Made by a program: the position numbers and the translations under genes. Positions 53,268 to 64,000 of a stretch of 64,000 nucleotides of DNA are shown here, in pieces (the first letter of the stretch is position 1; each line of letters starts with the position of its first letter). The notes beneath the pieces were generated by a model. The model searched no databases, was not told where the DNA came from, and was given only the letters and a program-made list of their open reading frames with translations. The stretch is from positions 496,001 through 560,000 of the forward strand of contig JBLDXI010000038.1 in assembly GCA_047495785.1 (NCBI GenBank), written 5' to 3'. This DNA is from Lepidodermella squamata (lineage: Eukaryota > Gastrotricha).

Positions 53268-55292
53268 ATGCTGCCGCCCCTCTCGTTCAGCCTGCCGACT
53301 CGTGAAATAAAATGGGGCGCAGTTGCAACGCTTGTCAACTCGATTGTTGGCGTTTCAGTTCTAGCGATGCCGCATTGTTTCGTAAGCATTGAATTTTCTC
53401 TTCCACGAGTCGTTTATTTTTTTACTTACAGATGAGGTGTGGCCTGCTACTAGGAACGGCTTTACTGTTCATCGCGGCAATCTTGACCATAGTCTCATGC
53501 AACCAGTTGTTTTCCGCGGCGGCGGCATGTACGACTGTTGGAATCTTAAGAGGATCTCTTGCTCCCCCATCATATCAAATTGTCGCACTCCGAACACTGG
53601 TACAATCAACTTGATTGTGTGAATCCAATGTTATTGTTGTTTTTTGTACAGGGTCCATGGGCTAAGTTGCTTTCGGAATTGGCGATATCATCCTTGCTGT
53701 TCGGTATTGCAATAAGTTATTTCGTGATAATAGGCGATATCGCGCCAGATTTGACTCGGCACTTTTTCTTACCACACTCAACGCCTGACGATAGCGGTGC
53801 GTCGTTTCTGCCGGCGTGGTTAACAAGATTATTGATTCTCGTGCCACTGACATACGGCGTGGCACTACCCTTATCACTTCAGCCGGACTTTTCGGGCAGA
53901 ACTCTGTTTTTTGTAAACGCAACTGCGCTCACTGCCTATTTGCTACTAGCAGCTCGAATCGTCCTTGGTGCGCTGTTACTCGCCCCTCACACTCCGCTGT
54001 TTTCGCCCGGAATTCTTCTATCTGTCAACGTCGTCCATCCTCTCGGCCTACTGCCATCCCTGTCTATATTCATTCTTTCCCTGTCGTGTCAGTTTCAACT
54101 TCTGTCCTTATGCACTGGCGAGGAGCCGATGTCCGTCGTCGATGCGCGAGTTTCTGCCAAAGTTGCTGTGATTTTAGGTAATTATTTCCTACATATCGAT
54201 TTTCGCCATGACGGCGCAGGAAGAATTAAAGTCTCTATTACTCGTGAGTGGCATGATACATAGCAAATATTTGGGCATAGTTCTTTCTGATATGGGTGAC
54301 CCGGTGTGGATGGCGGTTGAGATAAGGCGACTTCTAGATATTCCATGATATGAACTGTCGCAAATGGGATTTTTTGCCAAGTACTTACCATCTCGATATG
54401 GACCTCGAAAAAGTAGTTTCATGTCAATTTTACGTTATTTTTTCTAGCCACTCTCCTGTATTGGTCGATCGGGGTTTTTGGATATGTCGCGCTCCTTCTG
54501 GTGGCAGCAACTTCTCCTTCGTCGAACGCTATTCCCGGCGATATTTTTCTAACTCTCAACCAACTGGGAATGGCTGATGATCTTCTCAAATTCGGCTTCA
54601 TTCTGGCGCTTATAGCCGGCTTCCCTCTCATGATAATCCCAATTCGCAATTGTATATTCACTATGTCGTCCTGCTTCAGCCGGACGCGTATATCTTCTAT
54701 CTCGTCCAGTTCGAAACAGAGTTTGATGAGCTCGAGTCAAGACAATCTACCCCAGCTCGTGCCATCACCAGGTTTTGTCCGCTATTCGACCATCTTATTG
54801 CTCACGTTTTGTCTGATCCTCGCTGTTTGTTTCCCCGATATGGAATTCGTCCTCGAGTTAACTGGAGCTACGGCAGGCATTTGTGTATGCTACATCCTAC
54901 CCTCCCTCATGTACGCTTGGGCCATCAAACGGCAGGTCCGAAATTACGGTGTTGGTACCGATTCTCCCCCTCACCGCTTTCAACAGATGCGGTTATACGT
55001 GGCTTATGCATTGGTAATATTTTTCATATTTTCGTGCAATTTTCGCAAATGAACAATTTTTCAGGCTGCATTCGGGTTGTGCTTTGTTTGCGTAGCAGTA
55101 TTTATACCTTCAATGGCGTTACGTTCGGACGATGCTCACATCATTTTGGACGGTGCCCCGGGATCTGCAAAAGGTGATGCGAGAGCATCCCTGGTGACAG
55201 CCGCTGCTTCAGCTTTGGCTAACCATGGCTCCAAATTATTAGCGGCTGACAACGAAGCTCCCACCCAGCTTCAGAAGGCGCTCGTCAAGTAG
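53268..55292 (+). CDS. SLC38A10: SLC38A10-like amino-acid transporter
   Basis: Multi-pass member of the amino acid/auxin permease (SLC38/AVT) superfamily. Exons 53268-53381, 53432-53599, 53652-54177, 54448-55013 and 55065-55292 give 533 residues. The first helix VNSIVGVSVLAMPHCF followed by RCGLLLG is the AAAP substrate/sodium-site pattern seen in SLC38A10. Later helices include LLFGIAISYFVIIGDIAPDL, VILATLLYWSIGVFGYVALL, and MEFVLELTGATAGICVCYIL. About 11 membrane segments are visible. The long hydrophilic C-terminal tail of vertebrate SLC38A10 is reduced to about 60 residues here. Substrate is not readable from sequence; the relatives carry glutamine, alanine or glutamate. Intron 3 is 270 nt, the others 50-52 nt. 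Confidence 0.82.
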
Positions 55293-55785
55293 TATGAGCG
55301 TATGTATAAATTAGCCTGCTTTTGTTGAGCTGTGCCGCTACGCGGTGTCGGACATGGCGGTTCTTTTATTATATAATATAAACATTGAAATTTTGTTGTC
55401 TGTAATTTGTCTCGTCGGATATGATAACTTGTGGCTAAAAAACATTATTATACCACTTCATTGTCTTTCAGAGCTTTCCAAAAATTGATGATTGGCGTTC
55501 ACTCTTTACGGTAAAACGTAAACCCAAACTTAATAAATCTTTTTGCTGAGTGGAGGGATGTTAGCAGACGGTATGACTGATAGTTTCTGTGATGACTTGT
55601 GTGTATTTGCGACTTTGATGATCGGAAAGTTTCTAGCGATAATGATAATTGAACTTCTAACGCACTTATTTGAATGAAAGCTTACTTTCCAATTTGAAAG
55701 CGATACAATGGTGAACCGATAATAAAAGATTGGTAGCTTGAAACGGCTTGCTTTCTTTTTCTAGACTGATTGAATTGACTTGACG
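55293..55785 (+). promoter_or_regulatory. Gap between SLC38-type gene and COX10 with poly(A) signal and acceptor
   Basis: 493 nt. AATAAA at 55721-55726 is followed by GGCTTGCTTTCTTTTTCTAG ending at about 55764, 21 nt before the COX10 ATG. The signal-to-acceptor distance of about 40 nt and the T/C-rich tract suggest an SL-type trans-splice site. The rest of the gap has no coding signal. Confidence 0.45.
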
Positions 55786-57295
55786 ATGTGGCAAGTAGCC
55801 TGTCGCAATATTTCATGCTGCCGTTTTAGTCATGTAGCAGCACGCAACTTGGCTACTCAAGCAGCCCCAAGTCAGCCAAAGCCAGCTGATTCCAAAGAAC
55901 AGCAGAAAATGACGGTTACAGTCACCTCGGCAGCTGTGCCGCCTCTCGTTCGGTCTCTGTTGCTCCGGGCAGTAGGCGTGCTGTCAAAAAACAACCCACC
56001 GACAGTTGCGGATCCAGTATCATCGCTATTCTTGCGCTCTGGTCCCCAGAACTCACCCATCTCACATGACCTTGATTTTCTGGTAGACGTCAGAAAGCAA
56101 CCCCAAGACAACTGCCCGCTCGAATCGGTTGAAGCGAGTTCTCTACCCACTTTGAATGACAAACAAACATTGTCCCAACGGGTAGCCATCTATTTGGCTC
56201 TTGGTAAAGCTCGGCTCAGTGCCCTCGTTGTTTTAACCGCTTCTTTTGGCTACGGTCTCGCGTTGCTGGGTTCGCCTCTTCTTGTCAACGCCTCGCTGAT
56301 GTCTCACATGACAACATTTACTGCTGCTACGATCGGAACAGCGTTTCTCGCTGTTGGTGCAAATACGTTCAATCAGTTTATTGAAGCTCCATACGACTCG
56401 CAGATGCCTCGTACTCGAAGTCGTCCCTTGGTAGTAAGAGCTATATCACCTGAGCACGTCCTAGTTATGGGTATTACCTCCTCGGTGATTGGGGCGGCGG
56501 TTTTGGCTGCGACTACCAATCCGGTAACGGCGAGCCTCGGCGTTGCGAATTGTCTACTTTACGCCGGGGTTTACACGCCAATGAAGCGAACCAGTGCCTA
56601 CAACACTTGGATCGGTGCTATTGTTGGAGCTCTTCCGCCGTTAATGGGATGGTCTGCGGCAACTGGCGGTCATCTCGACCATGGGGCTTACGTCTTGGCG
56701 GCAATATTATTTTCATGGCAGTTCCCCCATTTCATGGCGCTGAGCTGGAACATGAAGGGCGAGGTGAGTAGACTGCTCTCTTCTGAAAGGTTCTCGGGCG
56801 AACGTTCCTAATTAATTTAATTATTTTCGCACTGAGAGCTCATGCATTTTCAGTAATTCCAGTAAAAAAACACAATAATTTCAATTTTGGCGCTTGAGCA
56901 TTTTCAACATATTTATGAAAAAATTGTTAAATTTGATAAAGTTTGACAAAAAGTTGATTATTTCCAGTGCCTTTTATTTACTTGTATTTTCTCAGTATGC
57001 GCGAGCTGGCTATCAGGTGCAAGCAGTGGTCGATCCTCAAGCGTGCCGTCGCGCGGCTCTCCGTCATTCATATGCTCTAACTGCATTTTGTTCCGTCGCT
57101 GCCCCGATCGCCCACCTGGCTCCGTGGTCTTTTGCTGCAGTTTCGCTCCCTGTGAACCTTTACCTTTTGAGATTGTCACATCGATTCCGGCATAATCCCG
57201 ATGCAAACTCCGCTCGTAGCCTATTCCGCTACTCTTTAATTTACGTTCCAACCTTACTAACTATGTTATGTGTGACGAGTTATATCGGCAAATAG
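55786..57295 (+). CDS. COX10: Protoheme IX farnesyltransferase, mitochondrial (COX10)
   Basis: Inner-membrane UbiA-type prenyltransferase that adds a farnesyl group to heme B to make heme O, needed for heme A and cytochrome c oxidase. Exons 55786-56763 and 56996-57295 give 425 residues (human 443). The N-terminus is rich in Arg, Ser and Ala with few acidic residues, as for a mitochondrial signal (MWQVACRNISCCRFSHVAAR). Conserved blocks: YLALGKARLSALVVLTASFG, NTFNQFIEAPYDSQMPRTRS with RPL (the Asp-rich prenyl-diphosphate site), YTPMKRTSAYNTWIGAIVGA, LPPLMGW, and WQFPHFMALSWNMK. The second exon gives RAGYQVQAVVDPQACRRAAL and the last helices. The intron is 232 nt, longer than most here. Confidence 0.96.
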
Positions 57296-57446
57296 CTTAG
57301 AGAACCTAGTCTTCAAATGATGAATTTCTAAGACAACCATGCTCATTTTGCATTGATGAATTATTCTGCCAGCTATTGCTAAAAATTTGGTGTATTATAG
57401 CGCCGGCGTTCCCTTTTTAATTTGTTTTGGTTTTTGGTGCTGTGAA

Positions 57447-59271
57447 ATGTTGACTGCCTGTTGCGTCGTCTCACGTCTTTCACAGGGTGCATTTGGTCGG
57501 AGCACCCCAGTTCGGAGCAATAAGAACGCGCCTGCAAATCCACCGTTTTCTGATTCGTCTTCCGATGAGCTTGATTTGCAGTCTCCAGTCAAACACCACG
57601 CGAATTGTCTGAGTCATCGCAATAAGCGTATGGTGAAAACCGCAGCTGCCAGTCGCACCGAGCCAGCAGTTTCCGGCGAGCTACCCTATCCTTCGATGAG
57701 TAAGCCCCAGGTTGTCGACAAACGCAAGCGATTCATGGCGTAAATTAAATCCTGTGCTATTGAGTTTTTGGTCTGAGTTTCAAATTTTCAGACCGAACCA
57801 AACGTACTTTTTCAAGGAGGATCCGCTTCTGGTGATGAGAGCCAAAGGGCAATATTTATACGATGAGAATGGAGTGAAGTATTTAGGTGAGTGTTTAGTT
57901 GCTTTTTGACTATTGCAACCTCATGGTTCATCAACCAGACTGCATCAACAACGTCGCTCATATCGGCCATTGCCACCCAAAATGGGCAGCTGCTCTTGGG
58001 CGTCAATTGACTGAGCAGACAACAAATATTCGCTACTTGCATCCCGCTGTTCCGGAGTTGGCGCATAAAATTGCGAAAACTATGCCGGAAGGATGCAATC
58101 TCTCTGTCACCTATTTCGTGAATTCGGGATCGGAAGCAATTGATCTGGCCCTTCGCATCGCGAGGGCCCATACGGGTGGTCATGATGTTGTGGCGTTGGA
58201 GCACGCGTATCACGGCACGCTCACTTCCACAACAGCTTTCAGTCCATACAAATATATCAACTTCCCAGAGGATGTCAAGAAACGAATGGATTTACCCCCA
58301 GAATGGTAAGAAACAGATGTATCATTAATTTGTCTCATCCAATAAAGGAAAATAACATTCGAGATTTCACTGACCACTTCCGCTGGCATTAACGATTGCT
58401 TTTTTGCAGGGTTCACATCGCCCCATGCCCCGATCCATATCGCGGAAAATTCAGGGATACTGATGCTGCTTCGGAAGGCAAGGATGTTGATGATTATCTT
58501 GCTGCGCGTTATTCTGACGAGCTCGATAAAATGATGGGCGATGCGGTAGCTCGTGGACGCAAATTTGGCGTGTTTATTGCCGAATCTATCCAGAGCTGTG
58601 GTGGTCAGGTTGTCTACCCACCTGACTACATGCGTCGTGCCTACGCTGTTGTGCGCAAATATGGCGGTGTCTGCGTAGCCGACGAGGTTCAATGCGGTTT
58701 CGCCAGGGTTGGCGATAAATACTGGGGATGGGAAACGAACGCCGGTGCCATTCCTGATATTGTTATTATTGGTAAATCGATGGGCAACGGCTTCCCGGTA
58801 GCAGGTGTTGTGACGCGCCCTGATATAGCAGCGAGCTTTGCTCGTCAGTGGCCAGAATATTTCAACACGTACGGAGGCAATCCTGTTTCTGCTACAGCCG
58901 GCCTTGCTGTTATGGATGCGCTTGAAAATGAAGGGCTGGCGAAAAATGCGCACGAGATGGGCAAGTTGTTGCGTCAAAATTTGAACAAATTGGCTGCCAA
59001 ATATCCGGAGGTTGTCGGTCAAATTCGCGGTCGCGGTCTCATGTACGGCATCGATATTGTCACTGACGCGAAGTCTCGTAACCCAAATCAGCAACTGGCG
59101 GTTGCTATCAAGTCGAAAATGCGGCTTGATCACTGTGTGATTGTATCTACGGACGGCCCTTACGATAACGTGATCAAAATTAAGCCGCCCATGTGCTTCA
59201 ACGCCGGCGATGTGCAACGCCTCAGTGAGTGCCTGGACCTGGTGATTGGTCAGCTGAGTTCCAAAAAATAG
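57447..59271 (+). CDS. ETNPPL: Class-III PLP aminotransferase/phospho-lyase, ETNPPL (AGXT2L) type
   Basis: The family includes ethanolamine-phosphate and hydroxylysine phospho-lyases that use PLP. Exons 57447-57739, 57792-57886, 57939-58305 and 58410-59271 give up to 538 residues. Core features: NNVAHIGHCHPKW, YFVNSGSEAIDLALRIAR, DVVALEHAYHGTLTS, HIAPCPDPYRGKF, FIAESIQSCGGQV, VADEVQCGFARVG, then IGKSMGNGFPVAGVV, where the Lys is the PLP Schiff base, NTYGGNPVS and IKIKPPMCF. The phospho-lyase branch has this PDPYRGK segment. The start is uncertain: ATGs at 57447, 57630 and 57696 share the frame. TCTTTCACAG at about 57485 could be a trans-splice acceptor, which would make 57630 (MVKTAAASRTEP, 477 residues) the first ATG. 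The extra N-terminal part is Ser/Asp-rich. The gap to COX10 is 151-334 nt. A true transaminase role cannot be excluded. Confidence 0.9.
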
Positions 59272-60038
59272 CGAAGACGGCGTTGGCAATTTACTTCTGA
59301 TACTTCTACTATTGTGCTCTAATTGACTAACAACTAACAACTTGAGTTGATAATCTAGTCTATCCGTTTTCAAGTGTCTTCCGTCACGGGTATTTTGCTG
59401 CAAATTACACTTAGACCCGATTAATTTCTAATTTTCTGCTGTAAGCTTGAATGTTTTCTCTTGTTGTTGCTATATCAACTTTTTGAACTGCTGAAACTAT
59501 TGTTAAAAGCATCGAGTCAAGTCATGAGTACGGGACGTGCCAATGTTTTTATTTTTTCCCAATTTTCGGAACGGGAGGGAGTCAGATTAGACGCGAGCGT
59601 TTTTTGCTCTCCCTTATTTTCGAGCCATATTGTTGGTAAAAGATTCAACTATTTTTCGAACTCCGAAAAAATTTTAGACGTCTGCGGTGAAAGAACGGCA
59701 TTCTGCAGTCTTCCAAATATTTAGTGAGAGGCCTAATTTTCTTTGAATGAACGCCTTGCAAAATTTCTGAACAAGTTCAATAAAATAATTTATTAATTGT
59801 TTGCGTTTTCTTCATTTTGGGCGATATTTTGCAGAACAGCAGGTAATGCGTAAAATAGCAGATAAAATCAATCAAATCTCCGGCTGATACACGGGTGTTC
59901 AGGCTGTTTACCTGGGTAACATGTAGGTAATTGGGCAACGATTACATAAACAACACTGGCAACTGAAAAAAAGATACACGGCACCTCGAATAGCTAATAT
60001 CGTAGAACCATTGTTATTGAATTTCACCCGGTAATCGA
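59272..60038. other. Intergenic region between convergent genes
   Basis: 767 nt with the two 3' UTRs of the plus-strand aminotransferase and the minus-strand membrane protein. AATAAA near 59780 is a likely signal for the former. A plus-strand open frame at 59461-59724 shows no family resemblance. Confidence 0.4.
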
Positions 60039-62080
60039 TCACACGTGCTGCAAAGTTCTATGACTAAACGCTGCATCTCCGTGGTTGATAGGAACGTCTT
60101 TCGGATTATTTGATGCCATTTGCACTTCGACTAGGCGGAAAGATCGCAGAAGCTCGGCAATGCTGGAAATCAGCTGGCCAATGAGGTTAAATAACGGTTG
60201 CGTTGATCGGAATGTAGCAGAGAAAATATTATGAACAAAGCTTAGAACCGGGGCGATAATATGATTGAAAAGAGCCACCAATATTGGCTGCAGAAAATAA
60301 GAGCCAAACACAGATATGAAAGCTACGATCATTGGCTGAATAAGTCCTCCAATAGCAGTTTTTGACACTTCCATTATCAGGGCAATCACAAACGCGAATA
60401 TGACACGAATAATACCGAAAACTTCAGCCAAAGCCCGCTGAGTCATCAATTCGAACCTAGGGTGATACATTGTAGAAAATCGAGCGATAGGTAATAATTT
60501 GTTGAAAACCTCGCAACGATTCGCATCGTTTTTGTTGGTGGATTCTCTCTCGGTAATAGAAATCTCCTGTCGGCTCCACTAGGTGCCTGACTGAATTGAT
60601 ACTCATAGCGCGACTGCTTGAATAGATCAAAGTAATTCTCCCCCTCGTATTCTTTCTCCTTGGGCTGGTCAGCGGCTGGATTGAAGTTCGCCTGCGATTC
60701 GGTAGCATCCTGCTTGACCATGTCTGATGGAATCATTATCCCAGACCATTTCCGAGGTTTATTAGCAAGATCACCCTCGGTTTCCAAGCTTTTGTGATCA
60801 TGTACGGGAATAGCAATGGAAAGAGCGTCATCGCGCACCTAGGTTTGGATTGAAGAAATTTAGGAATAGAAAAGGAGCAAAACCCCGAGCAAACCTGTGG
60901 CATGATGATAGATGAATCGGCGGGCTGTGCCTTTACTGGCTTTAGGGTAGCCCTTGAAGACTGATCAACTTCGATGGCAGTTCGAATAGATGCAACACTT
61001 ATATTGTCTCCTTTTTTACTTCGCAGTTCGCTGGCAGTTTCGCTGAATGATATTTCTGCAATCATAATTTGATTAAACGACACGCATGGCCAAGTAATGT
61101 GCATGAGGTATGCGAGATTCGATAACACGAGACACACGCCAATAACAGGCACCGAATTTCTTCAAGCCGTCAACTAATAAAGGGGGTCGGCGCAAAATAA
61201 GCTCGCACCAGCTTATGATTAAAAACACAAATTCAATTTGGTACCTTTATGGCGTGCGTTTCATATATACCTATTGCGACCACAAGCAAAACAACTTCAC
61301 ACCTGAGGGGACATATTTGGACGCTGTTTTGCTGCTTGCGTTTTGCTTCTTCAATGGATCGGCCGTTGAAACTGTCGTTTGTTCTTTGACCGCGCCAAGA
61401 TCGTCGAATGTCTGTCTCTTCGATGCTTTGCTTGTATTTTCTTTGAATGATGCAGCAGATATAGAATCACGTCGCTCTTTGCTTTTTGGGCCTAGACATT
61501 GAAAAATACAATTTATGTATAAAACTGGATGAAGCTGTGACGTGAAATACTGTGCAGATGTAATTGTTTTGATTCATTCTGAACCGTGCTTTGTGCAGTA
61601 TCGACAACAATCGGTATGTCTTTGATGGACACGATAATCAGTTGAAAACAACATGAAATTTAGTTAATTACCGAGAGAAGAGGCTTGATCGTAGACAGAG
61701 TCTTCCTCAAGATCCTCCCCACCATCAGTTGTATCGCTCTGAGAAACAGACCTTTTGCTCAAGCCATTTACAGTTCTTCCTGGTTGTCTCTTAGCTTCAC
61801 TAGCTCCATCTTTTACCTCAGTAATGGTGTCCCAATCTGATTCGTCGCCATCGTCAATTTGGACGTGCGCAAGTGGTCCACGTGCGCGATTCATTGGTAT
61901 GGCATGAAGCCAACGCAACACAGCAAAGCACTAATTGACATCAAGAATTGAAAATATAGTATGTCATACTCTGACACTCTGAGGGATGTTTCCATGGGAA
62001 AAATACGATGCAAAATCAAGGCAGTATAAACTGAGCTTCGTTTTCGACTTCACCGAGGTTTCTACATATTTTCGAGACAT
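60039..62080 (-). CDS. Membrane protein of unknown function with long disordered N-terminus
   Basis: Six exons (61976-62080, 61672-61930, 61303-61491, 60895-61055, 60510-60838, 60039-60456) give 486 residues with every phase in agreement. The start is MSRKYVETSVKSKTKLSLYC. Residues about 45-300 are acidic, Ser/Lys-rich and probably disordered (DDGDESDWDTITEV, DTTDGGEDLEEDSVYD). A short conserved-looking motif ENYFDLFKQSRYEYQFSQ precedes the membrane part. Two or three hydrophobic segments lie at about 358-417 (VFGIIRVIFAFVIALIMEV, MIVAFISVFGSYFLQPILVA, LFNHIIAPVLSFVHNIF). There is no signal peptide. I do not recognise the family. The first intron (45 nt) is short and its donor could also lie 6 nt further, giving 39 nt; other introns are 180, 247, 56 and 53 nt. 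Confidence 0.65.
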
Positions 62081-64000
62081 CCTATTTTGGGCAACGCCCA
62101 AGCCTGCGCCGCGAACGGAGCCAATCGAGATGACTAAACAATCTACGATTTAGTTCGCCCGAAATCATTTTCCAAGCACTTTCAAGAACTTCCGGCAAGA
62201 AGAATTCACGATAGTAGAGCATACAAGGGTTTAGTTTCCAGCACTAAGGGCAATATGGACCGGCTAGGATTTTCAAGTTTTCGGAAGATATAATTGATGG
62301 TGAAAAGTCGTTCTATGTCGCAGACGCCCATAACTGTAAAGCGCGCATGTATATAATGCACGTATGTCTGTAATTTTACGCTGGACTCGCCCTTTTGGGC
62401 CGTCTTCCGTCGAACGGACGCAGATTTGCACGCCGAGAGACCAAGGGCCGAGGACTTTCTGGCGTCGTAGCTAAGGACGCTTAAGTCGGTAAAATAAAAT
62501 TTGTATAGCAACAATTTTATTGTTTTTTTAATGTATTTTATGAAAGGTAAATAATTACGTTTCAAGACAATTTAGCGCGCAATTATGAAAAGTGGAAAGA
62601 ATGAAAAATGAACTCCTTAACTGTCTATTTAATTCACCGAACGCGGCAAACGTGACCTGCCTTATCTCCAACGGTCGGTGGCTCGGGGACGACCATCGAT
62701 ACCTGATGTTCGTTGTAGTGCCGCCTGGTAATCTACGATCGCATCCACCTTCCCTCACAATGAGTGCGGCAGTGAAACTTTTCGGAGTGTGAAGTCGTAA
62801 TTATCGTCACATCATCGTTTCCCGGTTCAGAGAATCAATCACACAGCTAGCATGAATGGCATCTGAATATTTGCCTACAAAATTGTCCTTGGATGCGATG
62901 ATTGGCCATAAAAATATGGATGCGATGGCTGGCCTCTCTCAATAATGCTGCGAATTTAGAAGGGATTGTGAGCAAATTCCCCACTTGAAATGAAGAGAAC
63001 ATAATTGAAATGAATCAGACGGCTAGGAACCGATTGGCTGGAGGTTCGAAAAAGACTTGTCTGATTCAAATCATTATTGAGAATGGAGACATTAAAGGTC
63101 GGAGTCAATTAATGCTAAGAAAATACTAAAATAACAGAAAATATCTATAAGTATCAGTAAAATTTCGCATGCTTGTCATCGACTGCGAAGAACGTGCACA
63201 AACCTTACTTTGATGAAACATTTCATGTTAATATTTTAAGGAAGCGTAACATTATCAAAATGTTTTGCCGCCGAGTTCTTCATTTGTGAAATTGGCAATG
63301 TTATTTCGCTGGCTGTTTCGTTCTTCAAGGGAACTTTTCTCAATCAAACAATGTCCTCTGGCAGCATAAAACTTCTCAGCATGTTTCCATTTCCAAACAG
63401 TTGAAAGATACATGAGACGTACTATATGAAAAGATATATAGAAATGATCTCGGTAAAAAATTGAGCTATTACATAGCCCAACCCCCAAGCTACATTATTT
63501 GATTTGCTTTGGAGAAAATTCATACCCTTGCGAAAACCCTAAATTGTGAAAAATTGGTTCCACGGAACCGACAAAAAAATGCCGATTGCAACAAATTGCT
63601 GCTTAATTTGGCACCTCCACTCTGAGGTATTTAGCGAAAACATACAAAATTCACCATTTAAAATTTGCCTAATGCGCTTTTCTACACAACTTGCAATGAA
63701 AAAAGGTAAAAATCCTATTTGCATAAGAACAATCAGAGATACTGCACCTTGATCGATAAATTTCGGTGATCGCTACTCCCTAAATTGCTTTATAAATACT
63801 AGCAGCTAGTTATCAACCTTCAAGTCAGCCGTGCATTTATACCAGTTTCAACAGTTCTTGCTTTCAATTTTTCTTTTCAATTAACTTGGCATGTGCACGA
63901 AAAATTGTGAGGAGTTGTGATGATAAATGGCTGGCATGGCCTGAATTATTTACCACCTTTTATGCAGATACAAGATACCTGGCTGCCTGTCACAAATAGT
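62081..64000. other. Gene-poor right end
   Basis: 1.9 kb containing the promoter side of the unknown membrane-protein gene. GC-rich patches around 62380-62460 and 62640-62780 carry open frames on both strands, but they show no family pattern and are not joined by plausible introns. The part after 63000 is A/T-rich. I see no RNA gene, repeat or mobile element. Confidence 0.4.

Noticed and set aside
58210-59403. 397-codon open frame on the minus strand
   Set aside because: It lies wholly antisense to the aminotransferase exons, whose protein sequence is strongly conserved. The minus frame shows no family pattern; it is a codon-bias shadow.
62206-62792. GC-rich patch with open frames on both strands
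   Set aside because: Neither strand gives a convincing protein or exon chain; possibly an unknown repeat, but no internal repetition was seen.
63041-63060. GGTTCGAAAA resembling a tRNA T-arm
   Set aside because: No matching acceptor stem, anticodon arm or A-box can be built around it.

Overview
The window is eukaryotic nuclear DNA, almost certainly from a nematode. The best evidence is a large receptor-like gene (39843-45204) with repeated cysteine-rich DB modules, a domain known essentially from nematodes, mixed with Ig and FN3 domains. Most genes are split by introns of about 47-62 nt with GT-AG ends (a few GC-AG). Codon use and GC (a little over 40% by eye) look moderate. Genes such as an exportin-6-like karyopherin, a CCDC93 orthologue and a DUF4795 protein suggest a lineage that kept genes often lost in rhabditids. 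An enoplean (clade I, whipworm-like) nematode is my guess, not something I could test.

Layout, left to right. 1-3763 (+): 3' part of an exportin-6-like gene. 3920-16565 (-): a small Ly6/three-finger-like surface protein, a divergent Rho GTPase, the KDEL receptor, a secreted protein of unknown function, GFAT, a canonical Rac and a second Rac/Cdc42-like GTPase. 19378-20267 (+): a low-complexity Ser/Gly/Pro-rich protein. 21744-31019 (-): two tandem tectonics and a QRICH2/C16orf96-like DUF4795 protein, spaced about 80-85 nt apart. 33648-36465 (+): a PRELI/CRAL-TRIO/GOLD protein of the SEC14L1/5 type. 37410-39284 (-): CCDC93. 39843-45204 (-): the DB/Ig/FN3 receptor. 48913-59271 (+): RPL34, DDX46/PRP5, an SLC38A10-like transporter, COX10 and a class-III PLP aminotransferase of the ETNPPL type, in close head-to-tail order. 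60039-62080 (-): a membrane protein of unknown function. 62081-64000: no gene seen.

Two arrangements look like nematode operons resolved by trans-splicing. One is the minus-strand set tectonic-B, tectonic-A, DUF4795. Each of the three starts sits 1-12 nt after a T-rich AG acceptor. Two are ciliary transition-zone genes and the third belongs to a family tied to sperm flagella in mammals, which makes this cluster the most interesting thing here. The other is the plus-strand set RPL34-DDX46-SLC38-COX10-aminotransferase, where poly(A) signals and acceptors lie in the short gaps. A third, smaller pair is the secreted protein followed by the KDEL receptor.

All exon boundaries were worked out by hand from frame, splice consensus and protein family patterns. 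Coordinates may be off by a base in places, and no database search was possible.
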